From: Histomonas meleagridis
Lineage: Eukaryota; Parabasalia; Tritrichomonadida; Dientamoebidae
Assembly (NCBI GenBank): GCA_020186115.1
Contig: WSYJ01000092.1
Coordinates: 222,001-286,000, forward strand
Direction of reading: 5' to 3'
Length of the DNA stretch: 64,000 nt
Shown: positions 34,711-45,364 of the stretch, piece after piece
Layout: each line of letters opens with the position of its first letter
How positions within the stretch are numbered: position 1 is the first letter of the stretch
Notes under the pieces: model-generated
What the model was told of the DNA's origin: nothing
What the model saw: the letters and a program-made list of their open reading frames with translations, nothing else
Database searches by the model: none
Position numbers and translations under genes: made by a program

Positions 34711-36436
34711 ATGGAAAACAAGAGCAAAGGCTTTGATTTTCCAGCCAAAAAACATTTACTTCAATCACTAGAACGTATTATTTTTGGTTTAAATGAGACT
34801 AATTTTAAAGAGACAATACAATCTGTTATTGATTTGTATGATGATTCTTTTCCATATTCTTTTCAAACAATAATTAACAGACTAATTTACTCGTCCTTTT
34901 TATCTCAAAGGAAGGATGCAAAAATGTATTTTCTTTTTTTGAAAGAAATTGAGATGAAATTAAAAAATTTTAACCATGATTTTCCAAAATATTTTGATTC
35001 TTTTGTTTATTTTATAATGAATTTAACAACACAAGAATCATATTATCTTCTAGAAAAAATGATTGAAGAAAAATTAATTGAACCAAAATTAATTAAAAAA
35101 TCAGAAGTTTATTTTTTACATCACATGTCAGAAGAAGAAATAAACAACACAAAAGATTCATGTGTTGCTATTCTTAGACGTAAAGGACAATTTGTACCAA
35201 ATATTCAAGATCTTTCTAAAGACAATTGGAAAAATCATATAAAATGTATTCAAGAAGGAGTAAATCCAACGAAAATAACAATTGCACTTCGTAATGATGA
35301 TCTAGAAATGTTACAAGATATTACATCACAAAATAATTTTAATTTTAATCAAAAAATTGAGCCATCATTATATGAAATGTGTTCTTTTGTTAATAATGTC
35401 GGTGTTTCACTTATAGATTATTCAGCATTTTTTGGATCAGTTAAATGTTTTAAATTTTTATTATTAAATGGATCTAATTCATTAAACACTGGAAGGTTTG
35501 CAGTTGCAGGTGGAAATCTCGAAATTATACATTTATGTGAACAAAATTCTTCATCATTTTCTAAAAGTTATGAAGCAGCAATAGAATTTCATCATAATAA
35601 TATATTTTATTATCTTTATGATAACAAAATTATAAATATTAATAATAATGAATTAAATGAATTAGGAATAAAATGTATTCAATGTAATAACTTTGAAATA
35701 CTTTCATTTTTAGAAGAAATCGGAATGAAAATCAATAATTCATTAATTAATGAATCTGCAAGAAATGGAAACATTTATCTTGTTAAACATTTTATAGAAA
35801 TTGGACAAATTCCAAAGGATATTTTAATTGATTCTGTAAATTCTGGTAATATTGAACTTATTAAATATATTCTTTCACAAAAAGGAATTAATATCAATGC
35901 AAAAAATGTTTTATTAATGTTTTTAATATTTGTTTTTAAATTTTCTTGTTTTAATTTTTTATATTTAGTGTTTATTTAATTTGTTTTATACAGCTTTGAT
36001 GCAAGCATGTAAAATTGGACGAAATGATATAATTAAATTACTTCTCGAACAAAAAGGAATTGATATAAATGCAAAAAATGTTTTTATGTTAAATTTAATA
36101 TTAAATTCTTTTATTTTGGGTTTATTTTTCATATTTGGAATTTATTTTGATATTATCAAACAGCGCTTATTTGTGCATGTCAAAATAATATTGTGGATAA
36201 TGTTAAATTACTTTTGTCTCATAAAGAAATTGATATGCATGCAAATGATATAAATTTAATATATTTAATGATTAATTTCTTTATATTGGATTTCAAAAAT
36301 AAATTTGGCGTTTTTTCTAATGATTTTCTACAGCTTTAATGCACGCAACAAAAAAATCGTATAAAGAAATTGTTGATATTCTTCTTGAACAAGAAGGTAT
36401 TGAAGTTGATAAATCAATTTCAAGATGTGATTCATA
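34711..36436 (+). CDS. Ankyrin-repeat protein with three AT-rich inserts
   Basis: ATG 34711 starts MENKSKGFDF. The N-terminal family domain (LESRIIFGLNE-like start, ESYYLLEKMIEEKLIEPKLI, SLYEMCSFVNNVGVSLIDYS, AGGNLEIIHLCEQNSSSF) and uninterrupted ankyrin repeats run to 35907. Then come three inserts, 35908-35989 (82 nt), 36080-36159 (80 nt) and 36250-36329 (80 nt), each followed by one intact repeat: TALMQACKIGRNDIIKLLLE, TALICACQNNIVDNVKLLLS and TALMHATKKSYKEIVDILLE. The last runs through EVDKSISRCDS to a stop at 36434. The inserts contain stop codons, so an unspliced message would end at 35979 after a hydrophobic tail. Removing the inserts gives about 490 residues with no internal stop. Inserts here share little sequence with those at 12-13 kb but have the same position and nearly the same length. 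Confidence 0.6.
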
Positions 36437-36759
36437 ATTCAGTAAATGTAATTATAAACAATAATTATTATTTGATTTGGATATGTGAATTTTTATTAAA
36501 AAAAAATGAGTTCTTACAGTATAATTGGCTTTTAACAATTATTAAGCTTAATAAACTGTGGTAAAAATGATATAAGGTTTAAGCAAAAAACACGAATAAT
36601 TGTTTCAATTATGTCTCAAGTCTCAACTGTTATTAGTGATTGCCATTTAAAGAATGAACGAGTTGTATTGCTGTAACTACAATTCATGTTGACATATTTT
36701 TGTGTTGTTGTTATTCAATTTACCATGTCTAAGTTTATGAATTTATATGCAGAAATATT
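36437..36759. other. Intergenic, no gene seen
   Basis: Spacer between the convergent ankyrin gene and BspA pseudogene. No supported coding feature. Confidence 0.5.
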
Positions 36760-38185
36760 TTAAATATTATTAATCAGATTATCTTCTTTAAAGTCCTTTG
36801 CAAAAGGATCTTCTTCAATATTAGTTTGGGTAAATCCGATTGAGAAATTACCACCTGCTTTGATATCATTAGCTTTTTCTTAAATAGCTTCTTCACTACT
36901 AATTTTATTATTACGACGATGAAGTCTAACTAATAAAACTATAAGCAATGTAATAATAATGATTACTACAATTACAACGTCAATAACAATATAAATAATC
37001 GTGTTATTTATTTCTATTTTTACACCATGTTGGAAAATTGTATAGAAATCTGAATAAAAATTAAAATATGTCAAATAAATAACAACTGTATATTCAAAAT
37101 GAACAAATTCCGTATAAATATATGCGTTTATCGAATCAATAATTGAAAGCATATACGTATCCATTAAATATGTTCGTAAAAATGAGAATAATTCTATATT
37201 TGAAAAAGTATATGTTAAAATCATAGAATATGAAAAAGTTGAATCATAAATAAATGTTTCTTCAAATGCATTTGATTTTATAAATGTATCCAATTGTGTG
37301 AATGTATTTGATTTTGTAAACGTGAGTGTTGGTGGAAAGCATTCATCAATTGTTGTATTACTCACATTAAGTGTACCAAATGAGTATTCTAAATATGACG
37401 ATGTAACCATAATTGTTTGTGTATTAATGTTAGAAAATGCATTCGTTACTAAAGTTGGTGAGTTCTCACAATAATAATTATACATGTTAAATTATAACAT
37501 CGTAGAAATGCATTATTTCCAATTATTCCAAAATACCTTCAATAGTAATTGTTTCTAAACTTGTACATTCTGGGAATGCATAATTACCAATAGAAAAAAC
37601 AGATCTGGGAACTGTTATATTTGTTAATGCTCTACAATTAAAAAATGTATAATCATTAATATCCATAAATTTCCACTGTTTCTAAACTTGTACATAACTG
37701 AAACACTGTTCTTCCAATTGAAATAGTTGATTTTGGAATTGTGAAATTTTTCAAATTTAAACATTTATTATTTGATCAATTTCCAAGTGTTTTCAATTTA
37801 TCTCCAATAATTATCGTTTCCAAATTAGAACAATAACCAAATCCATAATAATCAATATTAAGATAAAACCTAATAAAATTGTTCTTGAGATGCTTGAATT
37901 TATGGGTTTTTTGTCGAATTCTACTACTGATTCCATCGATGAGAAATTTGGTAATACTTTTCAACAAAACCTCAAATCTCTGATAGTGGATAATTAGCTA
38001 GTGATTCAATGAAAAACCTTTTTTTTCCCGAATTTCCCTATTTTATCATGGTGATATGTAAAATTGATCATATCAGTTTCGATGGTTTCCAATTTATCTT
38101 TATTTTGCAACAACAAATTATCAACACTTGTGGCACTACTAATTGACACTAAAAGTATAAGACTAACTAATATATGATAAGTCAT
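36760..38185 (-). pseudogene. BspA-like LRR membrane protein pseudogene
   Basis: Reading from 38185: a signal peptide (MTYHILVSLILLVSISSATS), degraded sequence, then BspA repeats in shifting frames (YGFGYCSNLETIIIGDKLKT, NLKNFTIPKSTISIGRTVFQ, ALTNITVPRSVFSIGNYAFP). An open section follows with a Ser/Thr/Phe-rich stalk, a membrane span (IIYIVIDVVIVVIIIITLLI) and a basic stop-transfer (RLHRRNN). A TAA at 36880-36882 then interrupts the cytoplasmic tail, whose remainder (GNFSIGFTQTNIEEDPFAKD) ends at 36760. That tail matches the end of the BspA copy at 56.8 kb. The LRR region carries several frame breaks and stops, so the copy is not functional as sequenced. Confidence 0.75.
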
Positions 38186-38440
38186 GACTTTGTAAAAAAA
38201 AAATTGGCCAGATATATCAAAAAGTTTTATTGCCAATTCAAAAATTCTATAGCTGCAGTATTAATTCAATGATTTATTTAATTTGTCACAGCATCATGTT
38301 AATATGAAAAAATCTTTTTTCTCTATTTTTTTTAAAGATTTGAATTAATTCATATTTTTGGAACTGAATATATGTTCAAATTTCAATTTACTAACAAAAT
38401 ATATAAAATTTTATGATTTATATAAAATTTTGTTGTTGGT

Positions 38441-39510
38441 CTACAGGTTTTTTTTATCTGTAAGTAATTTCGCTATTTCTATATTATTATTTTTAACTGC
38501 TATATGAAGTGCTGTCTCAAATTATTTAAACATATTCCAAATTATTAAAACATATATCAAATTATTAAAATGAATATTTTTTGCATTAACATCAATTCCT
38601 TTATCTAAAAGTAATTTTACTATTTCTATATTATTATTTCCAACTGCTATATGAAGTGCTGTCTCAAATTATTAAAACATATTCCAAATTATTAAAACAT
38701 ATTTCAAATTATTAAAACATATTTCAAATTATTAAAACATATCCAAAATTATTAAAACATATATAAAATTATTAAAATGAATATTTTTTGCATTAACATC
38801 AATTCCTTTATCTAAAAGTAATTTTACTATTTCTATATTATTATTTCTAACTGCTATATGAAGTGCTGTTTCAAATTATTATAACATATTTCAAATTATT
38901 AAAACATATTTCAAATTATTAAAACATATATAAAATTATTAAAACATATTATAAATTATTCAAATGAATATTTTTTGCATTAACATCAATTCCTTTATCT
39001 AAAAGTAATTTTACTATTTCTATATTATTATTTCTAACTGCTATATGAAGTGCTGTCTCAAATTATTAAAACATATATAAAATTATTAAAACATATTTCA
39101 AATTATTAAAACATATATAAAATTATTAAAATGAATATTTTTTGCATTAACATCAATTCCTTTATCTAAAAGTAATTTTACTATTTCTATATTATTATTT
39201 CTAACTGCTATATGAAGTGCTGTCTCAAATTATTAAAACATATTTCAAATTATTAAAACATATTTCAAATTATTAAAACATATATAAAATTATTCAAATG
39301 AATATTTTTTGCATTAACATCAATTCCTTCTTTATCTAAAAGTAATTTTACGATTTCTATATTATTATTTCTAACTGCTATATGAAGTGCTGTCTCAAAT
39401 TATTAAAACATATTTCAAATTATTAAAACATATTTCAAATTATTAAAACATATCCAAAATTATTAAAAAATATATCAAATTATTCAAATGAATAGTTTTT
39501 GCATTAACAT
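38441..39510 (-). repeat. Ankyrin repeats alternating with a 20-bp minisatellite
   Basis: Between the single ankyrin repeats lie 2-6 copies of a 20-bp unit (minus strand TTTTAATAATTTGAAATATG and variants). The spacing between successive AKN codons is about 207, 188, 166, 167 and 190 bp, i.e. steps of roughly 20 bp, so length variation comes from unit number. Confidence 0.8.
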
Positions 39511-40696
39511 CAATTCCTTTGTCTAAAAGTAATTTTACTATTTCGATATTTCCTGATTTAACTGAATATGGTAAAATTGTATTTGGAATTTGTTGACTTT
39601 CTATATCACTTTCTATTACAAATGTATTTCCTTTTGATGCTATTTCTTCTATAATTTCATTATTCATTTTCATTCCTTCTTTTTCTAAAAACATGAAGAT
39701 TTCATAATTATTAAACTTTATACATTTTTTCCCAAGATATACCAAATTTTCTTTACTTAAATTACATTTATCTTGATTTTCAATATCATTGGAAATTTTT
39801 CCAATTTTATTTTCATAAAGATAAATAAAAATTTCATTTCGATGAAATTCTATTGCTGTTTCATATGCGTTTTCAAATGATGAATTATTTTGTTCACATA
39901 AATGAATAATTTCTAAGTTTCCACCTGCAATTGCATATTTAGATGTATTTATGATATCCAAATTATTTAATAACAAATATTTAAAACATTTAATCGAACA
40001 AAAAAATGCACAATAATCAATTAATGAAACATTTTCAGTATTAACAAATGAACATCTTTCATAAAGTGATGGCTCAATTATTTGATTAAAGTCAAATTCA
40101 TTATTTGATGATATTTCTTGAAGCTTTTCTAAATCATCATTTCGAAGTACTTTCGCAATTTCTAATGGATTAACTCATTCTTTTACATATTGCATATGAA
40201 ATTTCCAATTATCTTTTGATAATTCATCAAGTGCTGAAATAAATTTTTCAAAGAATTGTGGTTTTGGATATTTGTTCTTTAATTCATTTATTTCTTCTTT
40301 TGTTTTATATTGAGAAAAATAAAATGTGTTCATGTTCTTTACTGAAGATGGTTCAATTATTTTTTCTTCTATCATCTTTTCAAGAAGAAAATATGATTCT
40401 TGCTTTTCTATTCTCAGTAAATGTTTACAAAATATGTTCACAAGATCAGCTTCAGTTTCAATTTTGTTTTTATTTTTTTCATCTTCTTTTTCTTTTAAAG
40501 TTAATAAATATTTAATATATATATTTTCATTATTTGTTTGGGAAACAAAAGCTGAATATATCAGTCTGGAAACAATATAGTTAAATGTATATGGCAGCCT
40601 ACCTACAAATAAATTAATTGTTGCTTGAACTGACTTTTCGAAATTTTTTTCGTTTAGATTAAAGACAATGGATTCTAATGATTTCGAGAGTTCCAT
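38441..40696 (-). pseudogene. Ankyrin-repeat gene with a nonsense codon and minisatellite inserts
   Basis: ATG 40696 (MELSKSLESIVFNLNEKNFE) starts the family N-terminal domain. TGA at 40175-40177 replaces the Gly codon of the conserved KEGVNP (seen as KEGVNP and QEGVNP in paralogs). The same frame then continues through the ankyrin section (LRNDDLEKLQEISS, SLYERCSFVNTENVSLIDYC, AGGNLEIIHLCEQNNSSFEN) to GIDVNAKT. Six more single repeats follow (TALHIAV.NNNIEIVKLLLD), separated by AT-rich inserts, and the last ends in LLTDKKNL and TAG at 38441. Apart from the TGA everything is open once inserts are removed. ACACTTTT, an initiator-like motif, lies 6 to 13 nt before the ATG. Confidence 0.7.
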
Positions 40697-40768
40697 CAAT
40701 AAAAGTGTCCAAAATATTTGTGAGAAAATACAATTGTCAGTACAAAAAAAATGACATCCGATAGGCAT

Positions 40769-41215
40769 TGGAACCGATACCCCATCAACAAAATAATGTT
40801 GGTAAAATTTCTTTCAAATTATCATAAATCCATTATATTCATAAAATGATAAATGCAAACATATTTTTTTTTACATATCAAAATCAATTTTTCTCAAAAT
40901 TATTAAGTAATTTTTGTTTATAACCTGATCTATGATTAATAATGAATTTTTCAATATATAATAAGTAAAATTTTTTTTAATTAAATTTCTGAAAATAAAT
41001 TATATTTTATCATTGAAATTATGAAATATTATTAATATCTCCAAAAAAGAGGCTGAATCCTAACAAAACCACTAAAAAAGACATATTTAGATGATTCATA
41101 TCAAACATTTTTTTTTGACACAATTTTTACTGATTGATCAAAATGGGAATTTATACGCAAAATGTTTTACATTTCACAATCTTCGCCAAAACATTCAATT
41201 AATTCTTTTTTATTA
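40769..41215. other. Intergenic, no gene seen
   Basis: AT-rich spacer upstream of the ankyrin pseudogene and downstream of UGGT. No supported coding feature. Confidence 0.5.
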
Positions 41216-44200
41216 TCACTCTTTATCAGGGAAGAAATATTTTTCATATTCGTCAGGTCCTGCGCTAATGTTTCTTGCCTCCTCATCCAAACCTGGCCAT
41301 TCCTTAACTCTTGTTTGTGCTATTTCAAGTTTTGGTCGTTTGGTCAATGGGTTATTACACAAGTCGATAGTTTTAGCCTCGTCCATAGTTTCATCGCTGC
41401 ACCAAGTTTCGCACCATAACCAATTCTGCGGCAGGGTATAAATTGGGATATGGTCTTGTGCATAGTTTGGTAAGTCTTGATCCAAGTTTGCGAGTGAGTT
41501 CGGGTCAGCCGACAATTGTTGGTAATGATATCTTAGCCAATCGCCAGCAGCCATTTGTCTAAACCTCGCCAAATCAATAGCGAACAATGCCGAGATATGA
41601 TACTTCTTACCGTTCAAGTGATTTAGCCAATATCCTTGCTTCCAGAATCGATAAGGTTCAGTTTCCTTTCGACTATCGCACATTGGTGTGAATGCGTAAG
41701 GAGCTCCATTAAAGTCCATTCTCATTAATTCGATCAAATCAGTACGAACTATTTGATCAGAATCAATATATATTACACGTTCTAGGTCTAATGGGAATAA
41801 CACATCTAAGAACAAGATTTTGTTACCCCATATGATTCGTTGCTTTTCGAATTGTGGACGTAACCAATTCGGCCATTTATATGATACTAATTGATATGAG
41901 AAGTTATACTTCTTCGCCATTATTGGTAACGTCGCTTTGAATTGTGGTGATAAGAACGCTTTAATGATCCAAAACTTAACATTATATTTCGAGTTTCGAC
42001 GAATTGCTAACATCATAATCTTTAATAATCGTTCGTATAAATGTCCACTTGCTACAGAGAAGACATCGACATGTGTACTATTACTTGTATCTTTCGATGT
42101 AATGTTATATACTTTCATACCTTCCATACCTTCGTTAATGTTTAAGAATATTTTGTTTGACTTTTGTGCAAATGAAGAAACTATAATTTGTTTCGTGATC
42201 ATTTCATATATCATTTTAGATCGTGAGCCACCTAAATCGATCTTAAAGATACCAGGGTTAGCTGAAAGTTGCCAATAACCTGACATCATTACAATCGTAT
42301 CACTAATTTTATCATTATGATTATTATATAATGCTAATTCAGCACCGCCTGTATAATCACCATTATTATCTTCACATAAACCATCCGCTTTAATATTTGT
42401 TAATATATATTTACCTTCATGAATTGTAGATGTTAATTCTTTTAATAAGATATTATCTAAATCAACACTAGCTTTCATTGATTCATAAATCCATGAGTCT
42501 GGCATATCTGGCATTACTGAATATGTAGTCGTATCATTTAACATTGTAAAGATAACATTATTCTCAGTAATCGAATTCCGATAATATGTTAATATTGGTT
42601 CATGAATAGTTTGTTGTGGTATAACTATTAATCGAACATCAATGATATTATTCTTAGATACATAATATATTATATCTGAAACACGTTGGAAATCACGTGT
42701 AAATGGATCAAGGATTAAATCCCAATGAATTCCTTCATTATTATTATTATTGGTATATACTAATGGCGATTCAATTGTAAAGACTTTCGAATTAACAAAT
42801 CGTCGATTAACATTATCATTACGCCAATCACAAATGATAAAACTTAAATACATTAATACTTCGTTACGTTTATATTTGATAATGTTTAAATTCTTTGAGA
42901 TTCGATCATATATAAAATGTTTAATCCAAATTTCTATTAATAAAAGTTGATCATAATTAAATGATGTAAAGATTCGACCATTTGCGATTAATAATGTTTC
43001 ATTATTATGATAATTGATTAAATTCTTGATTTTGTCAGTGATTTCGGGATTAATAACAAAGTTTGCTGGGACTGAATGGTTTTCTTTAGCAAATTTAATG
43101 AAATCATTGATTTCTGTTTCGTTTTCACTAAATAATATATAAAATGAACCAATTCGTCCTTCATCAGTATAATTCCATTCAATGTTCCTTAAATATTCTA
43201 ATAACATTTGTTGTTGTGATAATGTTTTATGTGTGATATCAATACTTACAGGTTTATCAAATAATATTTTAGTATCAAATGTTGGTACTATAGCAAATTG
43301 ATATGACATTATATCATAAAAATCAATTCCTTCAAATGTTTGTATATTATTTTGGCGGACAATTTGTTGAAGAAATGTTAATAATCGTTGTAATTCATAT
43401 AATAATCCTTGAATTCCATAATTTAATAATGAAAATTCTCGGCCATTTATTAAACATGTCTCTGTTTCAATTCCAATTTTAAGTAAATAATTTTGTGTCG
43501 CTTCAATTAATTTCGTTTCTTTACTTTCATCATCATAAAGTTCATGTAATTCATCCCAACTTAAACATTTTTCATTTATTCTTTTGATAATATTGATATA
43601 TGATGTTGCATAATGTTTTTCATTGACTTTGTTTAATAATCCTGTACTTTCATCAATACCACAATACTTAACAGTGTCAACTAAAAATTGAATGGCTAAA
43701 CGGTCGCTCTTTTGGCTAAGATAATAAAATGCATATGCCACTTTTCGTGATAACCTATTGGATAAAGTGAAATGTGGTATGAAACCTAAGTGAACTGGGA
43801 ATTTATCTTCAACTAAAAAGGTAAAGGTAAAGATTTGTGATAAACCACGATTAGTAGATGGATCAACAATTAATATTTCATTAAGTAAGTTCTTTCTGAC
43901 TTCTGGAACTTGACTCTTTGATAAGATAAAATCTTTGACAGAGTTACTCCAACTTGAATATGTTGGATCTGTTTCTAAATCATTGTAATAATGTACATAT
44001 TTGGAATCTAATCGTAAGACAAAGTTTCCTTTGTTACCTAATTTAATGTTTAAAAGTCGATCAATTTGTTCTGATGAAAGTTTATAACTACCTTCTAATA
44101 TGTTTCGTATGTTTTTCTCTTCTGTGATAATATTTAATAGTGTAAAAATGTCTAATGTTCCTAACGGTACCGTGCGACCGTTAATAACAGAAATTGTTGT

Positions 44201-45103
44201 ACCCGGCCGAATAAGCTCTGAAACTGGTGTATAACCGTTTCTATCGTCGGATGAATTTATAATTTCTCCCATAAATAATGGAAAGTTATTAGTAACATCA
44301 CGAAGTGTTTCAATAAGATCATTTCCTTCTTGAAGTTGTTTACGGACAAAGCCAGAAAATCTGTTTCCAAAGTTTTTGATATCGGATGTATTAACATAAG
44401 AATTTGGAATGCCTTTAACTTTAGAAACTGTTTTATCATGTAAATCGGTGTTGTTGTTATTATTGACAGCATCTAAAACAATTGAATCTTTAACGCCATA
44501 TTCCATTGAATACTTGAATGGCCTCATTTCAATTCCAAAACCACGAAGAGGAATTCCAAATTCATTGGTTTTTCCTATTGGTCGTAAGGCAAATGAAATA
44601 TCTGAATTTATCATTTCAAGAATAAGTTTTGAAACAGTTTCATTGTGTAAGTTAGCGTAAACTGCTGTCTCTGGTTCTCCAAGTATAAGGTCAAAATCAT
44701 AAAATTCTACCTTTTCATTAACAATTGGAATATTTAACAATTCTTTCCCAACTCCAAAAAGATCTGGATAAGAAGTTCCACACATGTCTTTCGCTGTTGC
44801 TATATAAAGTTCTGTTCTTGGTAAATAAAATCCAATGTCCATTTTGCCTTTAAATAATGCAAATTCATCTGGTGAAAGTAAAGATTGAGCTTTCTCCATA
44901 ATGTATGTTTCATTTTCAATTGCGCCTGCTTCAATAACTTCTTTGATAAGTAATTTAGCAAAATCTTCTGAAACATCAGTAAAATATGATATTACTTGTT
45001 CAAAGTATGGAATGCCATACCAAGGAGCAACAACCCCTAAAGAAACTGCGTGATCTGGTCTAAATGTTGATTTTGTTAGAGCTAATAAAACCAGACAAAA
45101 CAT
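41216..45103 (-). CDS. UGGT: UDP-glucose:glycoprotein glucosyltransferase
   Basis: 1,295 residues, slightly shorter than the usual ~1,500. It starts with a hydrophobic signal (MFCLVLLALTKS), followed by the large thioredoxin-like/beta-sandwich sensor region and, from about residue 1000, the GT24 catalytic domain: VDVFSVASGHLYERLLKIMM, YQLVSYKWPNWLRPQFEKQR, LDVLFPLDLERVIYIDSDQI with the DxD metal site, HISALFAIDLARFR, NLDQDLPNYAQ and LPQNWLWCETWC. UGGT re-glucosylates misfolded N-glycoproteins in the ER so that they re-enter the calreticulin cycle. The C-terminus is FFPDKE; no KDEL/HDEL retrieval signal is visible. An AACGGTC core lies at 45110-45116 just before the ATG. The catalytic domain is strongly conserved. 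Confidence 0.97.
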   Translation of the reverse strand: MFCLVLLALTKSTFRPDHAVSLGVVAPWYGIPYFEQVISYFTDVSEDFAKLLIKEVIEAGAIENETYIMEKAQSLLSPDEFALFKGKMDIGFYLPRTELYIATAKDMCGTSYPDLFGVGKELLNIPIVNEKVEFYDFDLILGEPETAVYANLHNETVSKLILEMINSDISFALRPIGKTNEFGIPLRGFGIEMRPFKYSMEYGVKDSIVLDAVNNNNNTDLHDKTVSKVKGIPNSYVNTSDIKNFGNRFSGFVRKQLQEGNDLIETLRDVTNNFPLFMGEIINSSDDRNGYTPVSELIRPGTTISVINGRTVPLGTLDIFTLLNIITEEKNIRNILEGSYKLSSEQIDRLLNIKLGNKGNFVLRLDSKYVHYYNDLETDPTYSSWSNSVKDFILSKSQVPEVRKNLLNEILIVDPSTNRGLSQIFTFTFLVEDKFPVHLGFIPHFTLSNRLSRKVAYAFYYLSQKSDRLAIQFLVDTVKYCGIDESTGLLNKVNEKHYATSYINIIKRINEKCLSWDELHELYDDESKETKLIEATQNYLLKIGIETETCLINGREFSLLNYGIQGLLYELQRLLTFLQQIVRQNNIQTFEGIDFYDIMSYQFAIVPTFDTKILFDKPVSIDITHKTLSQQQMLLEYLRNIEWNYTDEGRIGSFYILFSENETEINDFIKFAKENHSVPANFVINPEITDKIKNLINYHNNETLLIANGRIFTSFNYDQLLLIEIWIKHFIYDRISKNLNIIKYKRNEVLMYLSFIICDWRNDNVNRRFVNSKVFTIESPLVYTNNNNNEGIHWDLILDPFTRDFQRVSDIIYYVSKNNIIDVRLIVIPQQTIHEPILTYYRNSITENNVIFTMLNDTTTYSVMPDMPDSWIYESMKASVDLDNILLKELTSTIHEGKYILTNIKADGLCEDNNGDYTGGAELALYNNHNDKISDTIVMMSGYWQLSANPGIFKIDLGGSRSKMIYEMITKQIIVSSFAQKSNKIFLNINEGMEGMKVYNITSKDTSNSTHVDVFSVASGHLYERLLKIMMLAIRRNSKYNVKFWIIKAFLSPQFKATLPIMAKKYNFSYQLVSYKWPNWLRPQFEKQRIIWGNKILFLDVLFPLDLERVIYIDSDQIVRTDLIELMRMDFNGAPYAFTPMCDSRKETEPYRFWKQGYWLNHLNGKKYHISALFAIDLARFRQMAAGDWLRYHYQQLSADPNSLANLDQDLPNYAQDHIPIYTLPQNWLWCETWCSDETMDEAKTIDLCNNPLTKRPKLEIAQTRVKEWPGLDEEARNISAGPDEYEKYFFPDKE

Positions 45104-45108
45104 TTATT

Positions 45109-45117
45109 AAACGGTCG
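45109..45117. promoter_or_regulatory. Myb-type AACGGTC core upstream of UGGT
   Basis: AAACGGTCG on the plus strand begins six bases beyond the UGGT ATG. The core AACGGT matches M3 but the orientation is opposite to the other genes and the seventh base differs. Confidence 0.35.
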
Positions 45118-45364
45118 ACTCAAAACATTTTTTCACAACCCAAAAAACTGGAATTCCTGAATATGTAACATCAAAAACACAAAACTAAAGTATTTGCTCC
45201 ACTTATAAAAATTTGTAACACTTTTAAAACAAATGAATTTTTGAAAAATTTATTGAAATACAAATTTTTCCATATTGAAATACAAACCAATTCTTGAAAT
45301 TACCTTGTCACAAAAATTAGGCTAAAGTAGAATCTTTTTTTTAAATTTATTGTTTCAAATGCTT

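Noticed and set aside
40175-40177. TGA as a selenocysteine codon
   Set aside because: Paralogs have Gly at this position and no Cys/redox context exists, so a nonsense change is simpler.
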